Positions 35,882 through 44,402 of a stretch of 64,000 nucleotides of DNA are shown here, piece by piece. The notes below the pieces were generated by a model that did not search any database, had not been told where the DNA came from, and worked only from the letters and a program-made list of their open reading frames with translations. Each line of letters starts with the position of its first letter. The stretch's first letter is position 1. The stretch spans positions 62,001-126,000 of IMG/VR virus record IMGVR_UViG_3300044624_002142. One strand, given 5' to 3'. This stretch comes from a virus. The position numbers and the translations under genes are program-made.

Positions 35882-36564
35882 ACGTATACGCATTTTATGA
35901 ACCAATTGAGGAAAATTGGGTTAATAAGACCGATCAAAAAATTTTGATTGATTTGTGGAAGAAAAGTTGGTCTAGATATGGATGGAATCCTGTTATTATT
36001 ACATTAGATGATGCAAAAGAACATCCATTGTATTACGAGTTCTATAAAAAAATAGAAAGTTTTCCAACAGTGTGTCCTAAAATTTATGACATGTATTGTT
36101 TTCTAAGATGGTTGAGTTTCGCAAAATATGGTGGATGGATGAGTGCAGTGTCGGTAATGAACTACGGATTTGTACCTGCTAATTTTGAAGATCAAGTTGT
36201 AACATCACATGGTTACCCATTTTTGGTTCCTACTGCTGCAATACATATACCCAAACATAAGATCGAGACTATTATAGATATAATTATGAACTATACTGTT
36301 AATGAAAATGATGTTATCCCAGTAGCAGGTATTGATAAACCACATATATCTGATATGATTATTCTGAATAGAAAGCTGGGTCTTTTAAATTTTATTGATG
36401 TAAAACTTGATGTTTCATCGTCTTATAAACCAGAAGAAAACTGGCAAAAATCTTCAATTGTTCATTATCCCGTACCAACGCCATATATGTATGGTGATAG
36501 AGACAAACACAAAACAAGAACACAAGTCATTTTAGAAGACATCCGATGGAAAAACATACCATGA
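35878..36564 (+). CDS. GT32-like protein with degenerate metal site
   Basis: 228 residues with the capsular GT layout: 'YCFLRWLSFAKYGGWMSAVS' near 74-93 is the place where GT32-type enzymes have 'R..L...GG.Y.D.D'. Here the DxD is replaced by SAVS, so metal-dependent transfer may be lost or handled differently. It could be an inactive or regulatory homologue. It overlaps the upstream large GT by ATGA and the aminotransferase by ATGA. Confidence 0.6.
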   Translation: MNVYAFYEPIEENWVNKTDQKILIDLWKKSWSRYGWNPVIITLDDAKEHPLYYEFYKKIESFPTVCPKIYDMYCFLRWLSFAKYGGWMSAVSVMNYGFVPANFEDQVVTSHGYPFLVPTAAIHIPKHKIETIIDIIMNYTVNENDVIPVAGIDKPHISDMIILNRKLGLLNFIDVKLDVSSSYKPEENWQKSSIVHYPVPTPYMYGDRDKHKTRTQVILEDIRWKNIP

Positions 36565-37646
36565 ATACAAAAATACCACTTTTTTACCCATATATTCCCA
36601 AAGAAAAAATCCTCAAAGAAATAGAAGATACATTGAATGGTCGGTGGTTGGGACAGGGGCCAAAAGTAAATCAGTTTGAACAAAAATTTAATACTGTGTT
36701 TGGTTATAAACACTCACTGATGTTGAATTCGGGAACGTCTGCTCTGGAGTTGGCATACCACCTTATAGGAATCAAAGAAGGAGACGAAGTAATTGTTCCT
36801 ATTTTGGATTGTACTGCTGGACAAATGGGATTGAAACGTAAAGGTGTAAATATTGTATTCGCTGATATTGATAGTAATCTAAACATCGATCCAGAGGATG
36901 TAATTAAAAAAATAACAACTAAGACTAAGGCAATTGTTGGTGTACATTTGGGTGGTATTCCTTTTAGTTCAAAAATAAACGACATTTGTAAACAATACAA
37001 TATTCCTTTAATCGTTGATGCAGCGCAACATTTTGCTCATTGCGAAGGTGATTATATTTGTTATTCATTTCAAGCCATAAAACATTTTACAACATGTGAT
37101 GGTGGTATGCTCGTATTGAATGATGAAAGTACCTACAACCGAGCCAAACTTTTACGATGGTTTGGTATTGATAGAGAGTTGAAGGAAAAGAAAAATTACC
37201 AAGCATGGGAACGACGTGAAATGACATTTGACGTGTATGAAGCTGGATTCAAGTTTCAACCTACCGATATCGATGCGTGTTTTGGTTTGGCAGCAATTGA
37301 TGATTTGGAAGTTATTATTTCTCATAGAAAGAAACTAGCAGAACTGTATTTGAAAAGTCTTCCATCACAGTGTAAACCAATTTGTGGAGGAACATATTGG
37401 TTGATGGGTATTTTGACAGAAAATCGAGATGAACTTGCACAATACTTAACATCAAATGATATTGACAATAATCTTGTTCATTTGCGAAATGACATTTATC
37501 ACATCTTTGGTGGTACACGGTTAGATTTACCAATGATGAACAGTATTGAACCAAACTATTTGTATTTGCCCCTCAACACAAAAGTTACTGAACATGATGT
37601 GTTGTTTGTCTGTGATACAATCAGAATATTTTTCAAAAAAGTATGA
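36561..37646 (+). CDS. DegT/DnrJ/EryC1-family sugar aminotransferase
   Basis: PLP enzyme of 361 residues; the start is placed at 36561, giving an ATGA overlap with the upstream gene. Key residues: 'NSGTSALEL' (56-64) binds the PLP phosphate, D153 in 'LIVDAAQHF' pairs with the PLP nitrogen, and K174 in 'SFQAIKHFTTCDGG' is the Schiff-base lysine. Such enzymes aminate 3- or 4-keto NDP-sugars, for example the product of RmlB (1610-2572) or Gmd (55566-56795). This implies an amino-deoxysugar in the glycan; the GNAT protein at 38365 might acylate it. Confidence 0.92.
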   Translation: MNTKIPLFYPYIPKEKILKEIEDTLNGRWLGQGPKVNQFEQKFNTVFGYKHSLMLNSGTSALELAYHLIGIKEGDEVIVPILDCTAGQMGLKRKGVNIVFADIDSNLNIDPEDVIKKITTKTKAIVGVHLGGIPFSSKINDICKQYNIPLIVDAAQHFAHCEGDYICYSFQAIKHFTTCDGGMLVLNDESTYNRAKLLRWFGIDRELKEKKNYQAWERREMTFDVYEAGFKFQPTDIDACFGLAAIDDLEVIISHRKKLAELYLKSLPSQCKPICGGTYWLMGILTENRDELAQYLTSNDIDNNLVHLRNDIYHIFGGTRLDLPMMNSIEPNYLYLPLNTKVTEHDVLFVCDTIRIFFKKV

Positions 37647-38368
37647 AAATTAATTACGTTGTTGCATTTTACATTACTGATAACTTAAAAAAAGTTGAGA
37701 GAAATAATGTATATCATGGATGTGACAAGTTTTATGCTGTGAAATGTCACATTGATGCACTTAATTGCTTTTACAATCCAGATTTGGTAAAAGCAACATT
37801 CGTAGTCAATAAAAGTGATTGTGTAAAAGTTGGTGAGATTGAGAATTTGTTATCCCAACGTGGTCCTACAAGAGTACCGATAGAAATAAAATACCGAGAT
37901 AATTGGGGGCTTTCGTATGGAGCTTGGGAGTATCATATCAGAGAAACAATAAACGAAGATTACGATTACTATTTTTTGACCGAAGATGATTACTGTCTGT
38001 CAAACGATAGATTTTATGACGTATTTCATAAAAAGTTCACTGATAAAACAGCTATGGTGTGTGGACTTTATAATCAACATCCTGCTGTATCATACGGTTT
38101 GTTACCACAAAAAGTTTGTAAAAACGTATTGAATCGTTGTGGGGAAATATTCCAGACATATAACAAAAGGTTGGCTGATCCAAGTTATCCATACGATGGG
38201 TGGCAAGGATATTATCATATGCATTTTATTAATTCTGGGTACGAAATTAAAGATATTACTGATTTGGCCCCGATCATTTATAGACGAGGTCGATATCTTA
38301 TTACGTTTTCACAATCTAAATTTGATATGACTACACCCGGACATTCAAACCTAACACCTTTATTATGA
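37643..38368 (+). CDS. Putative glycosyltransferase with EDD motif
   Basis: 241 residues. 'INYVVAFYITDNLKKVERNN' is followed by 'YDYYFLTEDDYCLSNDRF' near 110-127, an acidic metal-site-like cluster as in small GT-A proteins. 'SKFDMTTPGHSNLTPLL' ends the protein. No exact family can be named. It overlaps both neighbours by ATGA within the aminotransferase-GNAT operon. Confidence 0.6.
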   Translation: MKINYVVAFYITDNLKKVERNNVYHGCDKFYAVKCHIDALNCFYNPDLVKATFVVNKSDCVKVGEIENLLSQRGPTRVPIEIKYRDNWGLSYGAWEYHIRETINEDYDYYFLTEDDYCLSNDRFYDVFHKKFTDKTAMVCGLYNQHPAVSYGLLPQKVCKNVLNRCGEIFQTYNKRLADPSYPYDGWQGYYHMHFINSGYEIKDITDLAPIIYRRGRYLITFSQSKFDMTTPGHSNLTPLL

Positions 38369-38844
38369 TTCAAATTGTTGAATTTACAAGAGATAATATT
38401 CCGTTTTTGAATTCAATTAGAAATCAGTGTGCGGAGGAATATTTGCATGATTCTCGCAAATTTTCTGTTGATGATACATATAAATGGTTTGATAAAACTA
38501 AACCTGAATATTATTTGATAACATACAATACAACTCCTATAGGATATTTTAGAACATCTAATTATTCTGAAATAAACAAGAATATTTATATAGGAGCCGA
38601 TTTACATCCTGATTGGAGAGGTAAGGGATTGGCATATTTATCTTATAAAGTTTTTATTCCAATGATGTTTGACAAATACTCATTAAATAAAATATCTCTT
38701 GAAGTATTATCAACAAACCAAGTTGCTAAAAATCTTTACAAAAAACTTGGATTTATTTATGAGGGAACAAAACGTGAGGATATATACAAACAAGACAAAT
38801 ATATTGATTCTGAAATTTGGTCGATACTAAAACGAGAATACTGA
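38365..38844 (+). CDS. GNAT-family acetyltransferase (RimJ/RimL-like)
   Basis: 159 residues with the acetyl-CoA site 'GADLHPDWRGKGLAYLSYKV' (around 73-92, Q/RxxGxG/A form) and the later 'SLEVLSTNQVAKNLYKKLGF' typical of RimJ/RimL proteins. In sugar clusters such enzymes acetylate 4-amino groups of amino-deoxysugars. The aminotransferase two genes upstream makes this the likely role. It overlaps the upstream gene by ATGA. Confidence 0.87.
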   Translation: MIQIVEFTRDNIPFLNSIRNQCAEEYLHDSRKFSVDDTYKWFDKTKPEYYLITYNTTPIGYFRTSNYSEINKNIYIGADLHPDWRGKGLAYLSYKVFIPMMFDKYSLNKISLEVLSTNQVAKNLYKKLGFIYEGTKREDIYKQDKYIDSEIWSILKREY

Positions 38845-38845
38845 T

Positions 38846-40192
38846 ATGAATGATATTTTTAACGGAGATCAGTTTATTGTGGATATGTTTCATACATTGG
38901 AAACGGATACAGTGTCGGAAAAACCATTTAGATGGTCTGACTGTCATTTTAAAATAATTCCAAAACAGTCAGTTCAAAACATATGCATCAGATTTGTATG
39001 CGTTGGTGGAGACAAAAAGTTAATCATATTTTATGAGAATAAAACAAAAAATCTAAAATACGAATTGTCGATAAAATCCAGCACAGAATACATTTTGTTT
39101 GTTCCGGTATCAAATAAGGATTCTATGTCGTTTTTTGTAACGCCTAATATTCCAACAACAAATGGTGATACCCGAACGCTAGGTTTGTATGTAAAACAAA
39201 TATATGTAAGTTCTATACAAAATGATAAACTTTTGTTAATGGATACTCTTAATACAGATTTCAATTCATTTGAATCGACAGAACATGGTCATCCAGAAGA
39301 AAAAATTATGGTTGATGAACGATCATGTAAAACACAAAAAGAAAATGTTGAAATTATACCGTTCAATTACAACAAGAAAAATCAATTTTATAATTCTTCA
39401 TTATTTTTATACAATAATTCGAAATACATAATGGCTAGACACTCTACGTGGGTCAACAAAAATGTAATGATGAGTTCATTGAGATTGTTTAAGTACGACG
39501 GATTGCGTGAATTGAGTTTGAATATAACGGACGATCATGATTATCAACAATATGACGACCCAAGAGTTCTTGTATATGACGATAAACTCTATATAAGTTG
39601 TGCTACATATACACACGAAAAACATCACATAGTACATCAAAAGATGTTAGTATTAGACAACAAGTTCAATCACGTTGGTAATATTCATCCTGTATATGGT
39701 TACAATGGAAGATCTATAGAGGAAAATACGGGAAAAGAAAAGAATTGGACATTTTTTGTTCATTATAACAAACTGATGTGCGTATATAACATTCATCCAC
39801 ATACTGTGGTTGAATTTGATTGGGAAGGAAATGTGGTTAGTGAATACGTTACTCACTACAAACACAATTGGAAATATGGAAAATTAAGAGGGGGAACTAA
39901 TCCTATTTTCAAAGATGGATATTATCATTCGTTTTTTCATAGTAGCATTCCTTGGAAACACGAACATAGACGCCGATATTTCATGGGACACTATAAGTTT
40001 GAATCACATCCTCCATTTAGAATAGTCGAAATATCCGAAGAGCCTATTCTTTGGGGTAATGAACAAGATGAAAGAATTTTACCAGACATTAGTCCGTTAG
40101 TTGTTTTTCCATGCGGAGCAATTTTGGAAAATAATAAATTTGAGGTTAGCTTTGGATTAAACGATGAAAAAACCGGCGTTATAACATTATGA
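38846..40192 (+). CDS. GH130-like five-bladed propeller protein
   Basis: 448 residues. The first 110 are a beta domain related to the middle of the large GT at 33413-35881. The rest resembles glycoside phosphorylases and hydrolases of GH130: 'YDDPRVLVYDDKLYIS', 'EKNWTFFVHYNKLMCVYNI' and 'KLRGGTNPIFKDGYYHSFFH', then 'GHYKFESHPPFRI' and 'LVVFPCGAILENNKFEVSFG'. It may cleave, phosphorolyse or transfer a mannose-like sugar, or bind it only. Such genes are unusual beside phage GTs. It overlaps the GT25 gene by ATGA. Confidence 0.75.
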   Translation: MNDIFNGDQFIVDMFHTLETDTVSEKPFRWSDCHFKIIPKQSVQNICIRFVCVGGDKKLIIFYENKTKNLKYELSIKSSTEYILFVPVSNKDSMSFFVTPNIPTTNGDTRTLGLYVKQIYVSSIQNDKLLLMDTLNTDFNSFESTEHGHPEEKIMVDERSCKTQKENVEIIPFNYNKKNQFYNSSLFLYNNSKYIMARHSTWVNKNVMMSSLRLFKYDGLRELSLNITDDHDYQQYDDPRVLVYDDKLYISCATYTHEKHHIVHQKMLVLDNKFNHVGNIHPVYGYNGRSIEENTGKEKNWTFFVHYNKLMCVYNIHPHTVVEFDWEGNVVSEYVTHYKHNWKYGKLRGGTNPIFKDGYYHSFFHSSIPWKHEHRRRYFMGHYKFESHPPFRIVEISEEPILWGNEQDERILPDISPLVVFPCGAILENNKFEVSFGLNDEKTGVITL

Positions 40193-40857
40193 ATAATTTG
40201 CCAAAAATATTTTGTATTACGTTAAAAGAAACTCCCGTCCGTAGACAATATGCTGAAAACCATTTCAAAGAACACGGATTGGATGTTACATTTTTTGAAG
40301 GCATAAATGCAAAAAACTTTGGACTTAATACAGTAATTCCTTATATGGATGATCAGCCTAAATGGAAACCGGGTGATGGTCCCCCATATTACATTACGCA
40401 AGGACATGTAGGTTGTATTCTATCACATTACATGTTATGGAAAACTATTAGTTATTTGCCAGATGATGAGTATCTTATTATAGAAGATGATGTTGTACTA
40501 TGTGAAGGATTTAAAGATAAGTTACTAGACTACAAATCACGATTGCCAGATGATTGGCAGTATGTTTTTGTGGGACATTGTTGTCTTCCGGATGAACCTT
40601 GGCGGTATAAACAAGCTGAGAACATTTACACAACATCACATCCACCGTTATGTACACATGCTTACATGATAAAAAAACAATCGGTTAACACACTTATTGA
40701 AACTAACAGTGTTGCTTGGACGCATATTGATATTCAAATACAAAAAAGAACTTTGTGGGATCACAAGTTAAAGTATTATGTTTGTATTCCTCCTTTGGCT
40801 GAACAAATATCTATAAATTGGCCTACAGATCAAAACTTCAAATCACTAACATCGTGA
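40189..40857 (+). CDS. GT25-family glycosyltransferase (LOS/LPS type)
   Basis: 222 residues. 'IFCITLKETPVRRQYAENHF' (7-26) and 'FFEGINAKNFG' are the N-terminal GT25 signatures. 'GHVGCILSHYMLWKTI' (72-87) is the most typical GT25 block, and 'EYLIIEDDVVLC' supplies the metal site (E99-D101). GT25 enzymes add galactose or similar sugars to lipooligosaccharide. It overlaps the downstream gene by a GTGA junction. Confidence 0.88.
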   Translation: MNNLPKIFCITLKETPVRRQYAENHFKEHGLDVTFFEGINAKNFGLNTVIPYMDDQPKWKPGDGPPYYITQGHVGCILSHYMLWKTISYLPDDEYLIIEDDVVLCEGFKDKLLDYKSRLPDDWQYVFVGHCCLPDEPWRYKQAENIYTTSHPPLCTHAYMIKKQSVNTLIETNSVAWTHIDIQIQKRTLWDHKLKYYVCIPPLAEQISINWPTDQNFKSLTS

Positions 40858-41666
40858 AAAATCCAATTTATCATTTCATATTTGGTCTGGATCCAGTTTT
40901 TGCTAACAAACCATTTGAGTTTTTTCATTATTTGTGTCTAAAGAGTTGTTATATAAGTCAAGATAAACCTCAAATATGGATGCACATAATCCATGAACCT
41001 CAAAATAACATCTGGTGGGAAAAGTCCAAGGAATTTTTTAAGATTATTCGGTATGAAAAATTACCGGATTTATGTTATACTTGTAATGGGTTGGACGTTT
41101 ATAGACCTGAACATAGATCAGATATATTTCGACTTCTTCTTTTACAAGAACATGGTGGGGTATACGCTGATATAGACACATTTTTTTATAAACCTTTTTT
41201 TCCACATTTTGATAACCAAACTATGGTGATGGGTTTAGAAAGTATATATCATGTAGGATGGGATCATTTGGAGGTAACAGGCATATGTAATGCTCTGATT
41301 ATTGCAGAGAAATCTACGAAGTTTATCGATATATGGTTAAACGAATATAAAATTGGATATGATAATTATGATTGGAACGCTTTTTCGGTCAGAAAGCCAT
41401 ATAGTCTATCTCAACAATACAAAGATTTAATTCACGTTGAACCAGTACATACTTTTCACAAATACAATTGGTGTGAACTTATTTATGACGAAGTAACTTA
41501 TGAAAACGGGTTTTACTTAAATTATTTGGCAGACAACGGAATATTTAGCAAACATATATGTGAGTCGAAAATATTTAATCGAATGTCATCATTAACGAAT
41601 GAAAAATTAAAAACCAGTACCAGTTTGTTTGCTAGAATGTGTAGAAATATTGATGGATTATTATGA
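40854..41666 (+). CDS. GT32-like glycosyltransferase with DxD motif
   Basis: A GTG start at 40854 is chosen because it overlaps the GT25 stop as GTGA; an upstream TTG is wholly inside GT25. 'EHRSDIFRLLLLQEHGGVYA' followed by 'DIDTFFYKP' (DxD at D106/D108) is the classical GT32 (Och1-like) motif. 'WHDHLEV'-like acidic residues follow near 150. About 270 residues. It is one of three different GTs at the end of this operon. Confidence 0.84.
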   Translation: MKNPIYHFIFGLDPVFANKPFEFFHYLCLKSCYISQDKPQIWMHIIHEPQNNIWWEKSKEFFKIIRYEKLPDLCYTCNGLDVYRPEHRSDIFRLLLLQEHGGVYADIDTFFYKPFFPHFDNQTMVMGLESIYHVGWDHLEVTGICNALIIAEKSTKFIDIWLNEYKIGYDNYDWNAFSVRKPYSLSQQYKDLIHVEPVHTFHKYNWCELIYDEVTYENGFYLNYLADNGIFSKHICESKIFNRMSSLTNEKLKTSTSLFARMCRNIDGLL

Positions 41667-42253
41667 AAATACAGTTTGAAAACATATATCGTCGTGGAGA
41701 CTGGATAGATTCATCGGGTGGAACTGAAAGTGGTCCGGGATCTTGTTTAGAGTGTTCAAAAGAATACTTGACTTTTTTAAAACAGTTTGTACATTATAAT
41801 AATATCACTTCTATTTTGGATATTGGATGTGGTGATTTCAATTTGATGCGACATTTCGATTTTTGTCAGGTTAATTATCTGGGAATTGATCTTGTAGATT
41901 TCGTAATTGAAAAAAACCAAATCAATTATCAAACAGAATTTTTAAAGTTTGATTGTATTGATATATTGAACGATACAATTGATATAAAAAAGTATGACTT
42001 AGTACTGATAAAAGATGTTTTTCAGCATCTAAATAATGATACGATTTCAAAAATGTTAGTAAGACTAAATGAATCAAAACGAATATTGATAACGAACGAT
42101 TATACAACAAAAAATTGTGACTGTTCAATCGGAGGATATAGACCATTGAATCTGTCAATTGTCCCATTCAATATTAAAGGAACATGCGTATTTCAATGGG
42201 ATTCATGTGGATTTTTCAAACAAACTTTTTTGGTTACGAATTATTGTCTGTGA
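41663..42253 (+). CDS. SAM-dependent methyltransferase (class I)
   Basis: 196 residues. 'TESGPGSCLECSKEYLTFL' precedes the SAM motif 'SILDIGCGDFNLM' (about 50-62), then 'YLGIDLVDFVI' and 'YDLVLIKDVFQHL'. It appears to be a paralogue of the protein at 24998-25633. Its 3' end overlaps the convergent minus-strand gene by 13 nt. It likely methylates the glycan made by this block. Confidence 0.8.
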   Translation: MKIQFENIYRRGDWIDSSGGTESGPGSCLECSKEYLTFLKQFVHYNNITSILDIGCGDFNLMRHFDFCQVNYLGIDLVDFVIEKNQINYQTEFLKFDCIDILNDTIDIKKYDLVLIKDVFQHLNNDTISKMLVRLNESKRILITNDYTTKNCDCSIGGYRPLNLSIVPFNIKGTCVFQWDSCGFFKQTFLVTNYCL

Positions 42254-42930
42254 CTACCGAAGGTTTGGATATTTTTGTTTTCTTCAAATATCGATTCTTT
42301 TGAAAAATGACACGCTAATTCAAATGGACAGTATTTAACACCTTGATTTTCATAGAGTTCTCGAGCATAAATAGATATAAAAAAATCTTCATGTGGAACA
42401 TAAAACGTGTTATCTATACGTTTAGTTTCACTTAAAAATGGAGTGTTTATGTACTTACTTGATTCAAGAAGTCTTTTACTTCTTAGACTGAATCCACCAT
42501 TACCTACACGAAGATCATCGTTATCTGTAGAAACTTCGTTCCATTTATAATCGAAATATCTACAATTGGACCATGGCCAAAATGTGTTTTTGAATGAAAC
42601 CCACGGAGCACCTATATAGTCATATGATAAAAACTTAGGGTTCCAAAGATTTGAGTTATTCACTTTACCATCGTGTTGAACAATTAAACAAAATTCGGTA
42701 TCAATATGTTTATATAGATCATATATCATGAATTGACTATAATCTTGTAAAGATGTTAATTTTCTACACCGTTCGACTTCTATTTTGGAATCAACAATAA
42801 TATCTTCACTCGTTATCAGTTTTAACTTTGCAAATTCAATATCTTTGGATGAGTATAACATTGATTTTACGGACTCTTTTATGCGAATCGATGTGACACA
42901 AACTAAAGTTATATCTTTTAATTGTATCAT
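42241..42930 (-). CDS. DUF5672-like glycosyltransferase
   Basis: 229 residues. 'TEFCLIVQHDGKVNNSNLWN' (73-92), 'YDYIGAPW', 'VGNGGFSLRSKRLL' and 'VPHEDFFISIYAR' are the blocks of DUF5672 proteins, which are GT-A-like enzymes of LPS and capsule loci. It is the last gene of a three-gene minus-strand operon and overlaps the upstream GT2 gene by ATGA. Confidence 0.82.
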   Translation of the reverse strand: MIQLKDITLVCVTSIRIKESVKSMLYSSKDIEFAKLKLITSEDIIVDSKIEVERCRKLTSLQDYSQFMIYDLYKHIDTEFCLIVQHDGKVNNSNLWNPKFLSYDYIGAPWVSFKNTFWPWSNCRYFDYKWNEVSTDNDDLRVGNGGFSLRSKRLLESSKYINTPFLSETKRIDNTFYVPHEDFFISIYARELYENQGVKYCPFELACHFSKESIFEENKNIQTFGSHRQ

Positions 42931-43667
42931 ACAAACATTGAATCTACGATTTCGTATTGGTATCCATGGACAAAATCAGTTCCATTGAATTCATGACTAA
43001 ATTCATGTTCTACCAATTTTGTCCAATCACGATCACGTTTATGTCCCCATGTAGATACTTTTTTTAACATTTCTTCTTTTGTACGAACCCACGAAAAATG
43101 ATGAACCATAATTTCATTTTTATATGTCATCGCTCTGAATTTTGTGTTTATTGAATTGTTAAACAATGAAGTTCTATCTTGATACATAACATTTTCAATT
43201 TGAAGAGTCTGTCTAAACATTAAAATAGTAGAATCTTCATGACTTTTTGCACGATATGTTGGCTCTCTGAAATACCAATAACTTAACAACTTAAAATCGG
43301 AACCATAAGAAAAGTCTTTGTCGTTTATAAATTGTAAAAATAGGTTAGAGTCGATAATTTCGTCCGCATCCATAAACAAAATGTAATCCGAATCAATATT
43401 CGACTTTTCTATTGCACATTTTCTTGAGTATGAACACCAGTGGAAGTTGTAGAGTTTGTTTGGAACATATTCAATGTTTAAAAACTCTACTCCGGGATTT
43501 TCTTCGAATGTCTTTTTTAACACTTCTATATTCTCTTCGGATCCATCATAGAAATTATATGCAAAAGTAACAATGATGCGGTTAGAAAATGGACGAACTG
43601 AATCGATTGACTTTTTGATAAATCGATATTCGGTAGTACCATAGTTAATTATTGTGGTTATTGTCAT
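42927..43667 (-). CDS. GT2-like glycosyltransferase
   Basis: 246 residues. 'DYILFMDADEIIDSNLFLQF' near 93-112 has the DxD-like DAD and following helix of GT2 proteins, and 'VHHFSWVRTKEEMLKKVSTW' is typical of small GT2 proteins in core-LPS clusters. It has ATGA overlaps on both sides in the minus-strand trio. Confidence 0.78.
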   Translation of the reverse strand: MTITTIINYGTTEYRFIKKSIDSVRPFSNRIIVTFAYNFYDGSEENIEVLKKTFEENPGVEFLNIEYVPNKLYNFHWCSYSRKCAIEKSNIDSDYILFMDADEIIDSNLFLQFINDKDFSYGSDFKLLSYWYFREPTYRAKSHEDSTILMFRQTLQIENVMYQDRTSLFNNSINTKFRAMTYKNEIMVHHFSWVRTKEEMLKKVSTWGHKRDRDWTKLVEHEFSHEFNGTDFVHGYQYEIVDSMFV

Positions 43668-44329
43668 ATATCAGTATGAAAAAATGGAGAATACATAATG
43701 GTTGAATGAACATGAGTACTTTGACCCGGAATACACACTGCTATTTTTCTAAACTTTGACCTAAGTTCAATAAATGTCTGATAGTCCCACCAACCCGTTT
43801 TGTTAATATGTTTTTTCCACACATCCGAATCTTCAACCAAAATACGTTTTTTACAAGCAAATGTAGCTGTTGTTGAATTTGTATATTTCCAATGACTATG
43901 GTCTGTTCTAAACAATATCGTTGACTCTCCCAAACCTTGTATTTCTGGATTTTTATGTGGATGTTGACCATATTTATCGGGATGATCATATAGAGTAACA
44001 TACTCCGAATGATTTAACCCTTCATCTATTAGTATTGCTGCACCAAAGTTATGTAGATAATCATCTTCAACCAAATAGAGTGTATCGTTTTCATCGAAAT
44101 GATTGATACAAAACTCTAATTTATCTAACATCCATCTTTGTCTACCTCTAACCTTATTTTCAAAGTATGTTGGATTAGTGCTTTTTATATACAAAGAAAA
44201 TTCTTCACTAAGGTTATCCCCTAAGACATATAACTCATGATTCAAAAATACTTTGTTTAAATTGTCATAACAATCTTTTTTGGAATATGACGTATTGGTA
44301 ACTTCACAAATTGATAAAATGACTTTCAT
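43664..44329 (-). CDS. Putative glycosyltransferase with EDD motif
   Basis: 221 residues. 'NDTLYLVEDDYLHNFGAA' near 80-97 provides the acidic EDD cluster, as in the protein at 37643-38368; 'DHSHWKYTNSTTATFACKKR' follows. The exact family is not recognised. It is the first gene of the minus-strand trio, whose promoter may be the TATAAATA element at 44391-44398. Confidence 0.6.
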   Translation of the reverse strand: MKVILSICEVTNTSYSKKDCYDNLNKVFLNHELYVLGDNLSEEFSLYIKSTNPTYFENKVRGRQRWMLDKLEFCINHFDENDTLYLVEDDYLHNFGAAILIDEGLNHSEYVTLYDHPDKYGQHPHKNPEIQGLGESTILFRTDHSHWKYTNSTTATFACKKRILVEDSDVWKKHINKTGWWDYQTFIELRSKFRKIAVCIPGQSTHVHSTIMYSPFFHTDI

Positions 44330-44390
44330 ATTTCATAATATATATTAAAAAAGAATCGTATATAAAAGTTAAGGATCTATTTTTCCTATA

Positions 44391-44398
44391 TATTTATA
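44391..44398 (-). promoter_or_regulatory. TATAAATA element, candidate T4-type late promoter
   Basis: Read on the minus strand this is TATAAATA, the T4 late promoter consensus, placed about 62 nt upstream of the GT trio start at 44329. On the plus strand the same bases read TATTTATA, 4 nt before the ArdC-like gene's start codon, so either direction is possible. Confidence 0.35.
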
Positions 44399-44402
44399 CT
44401 TT

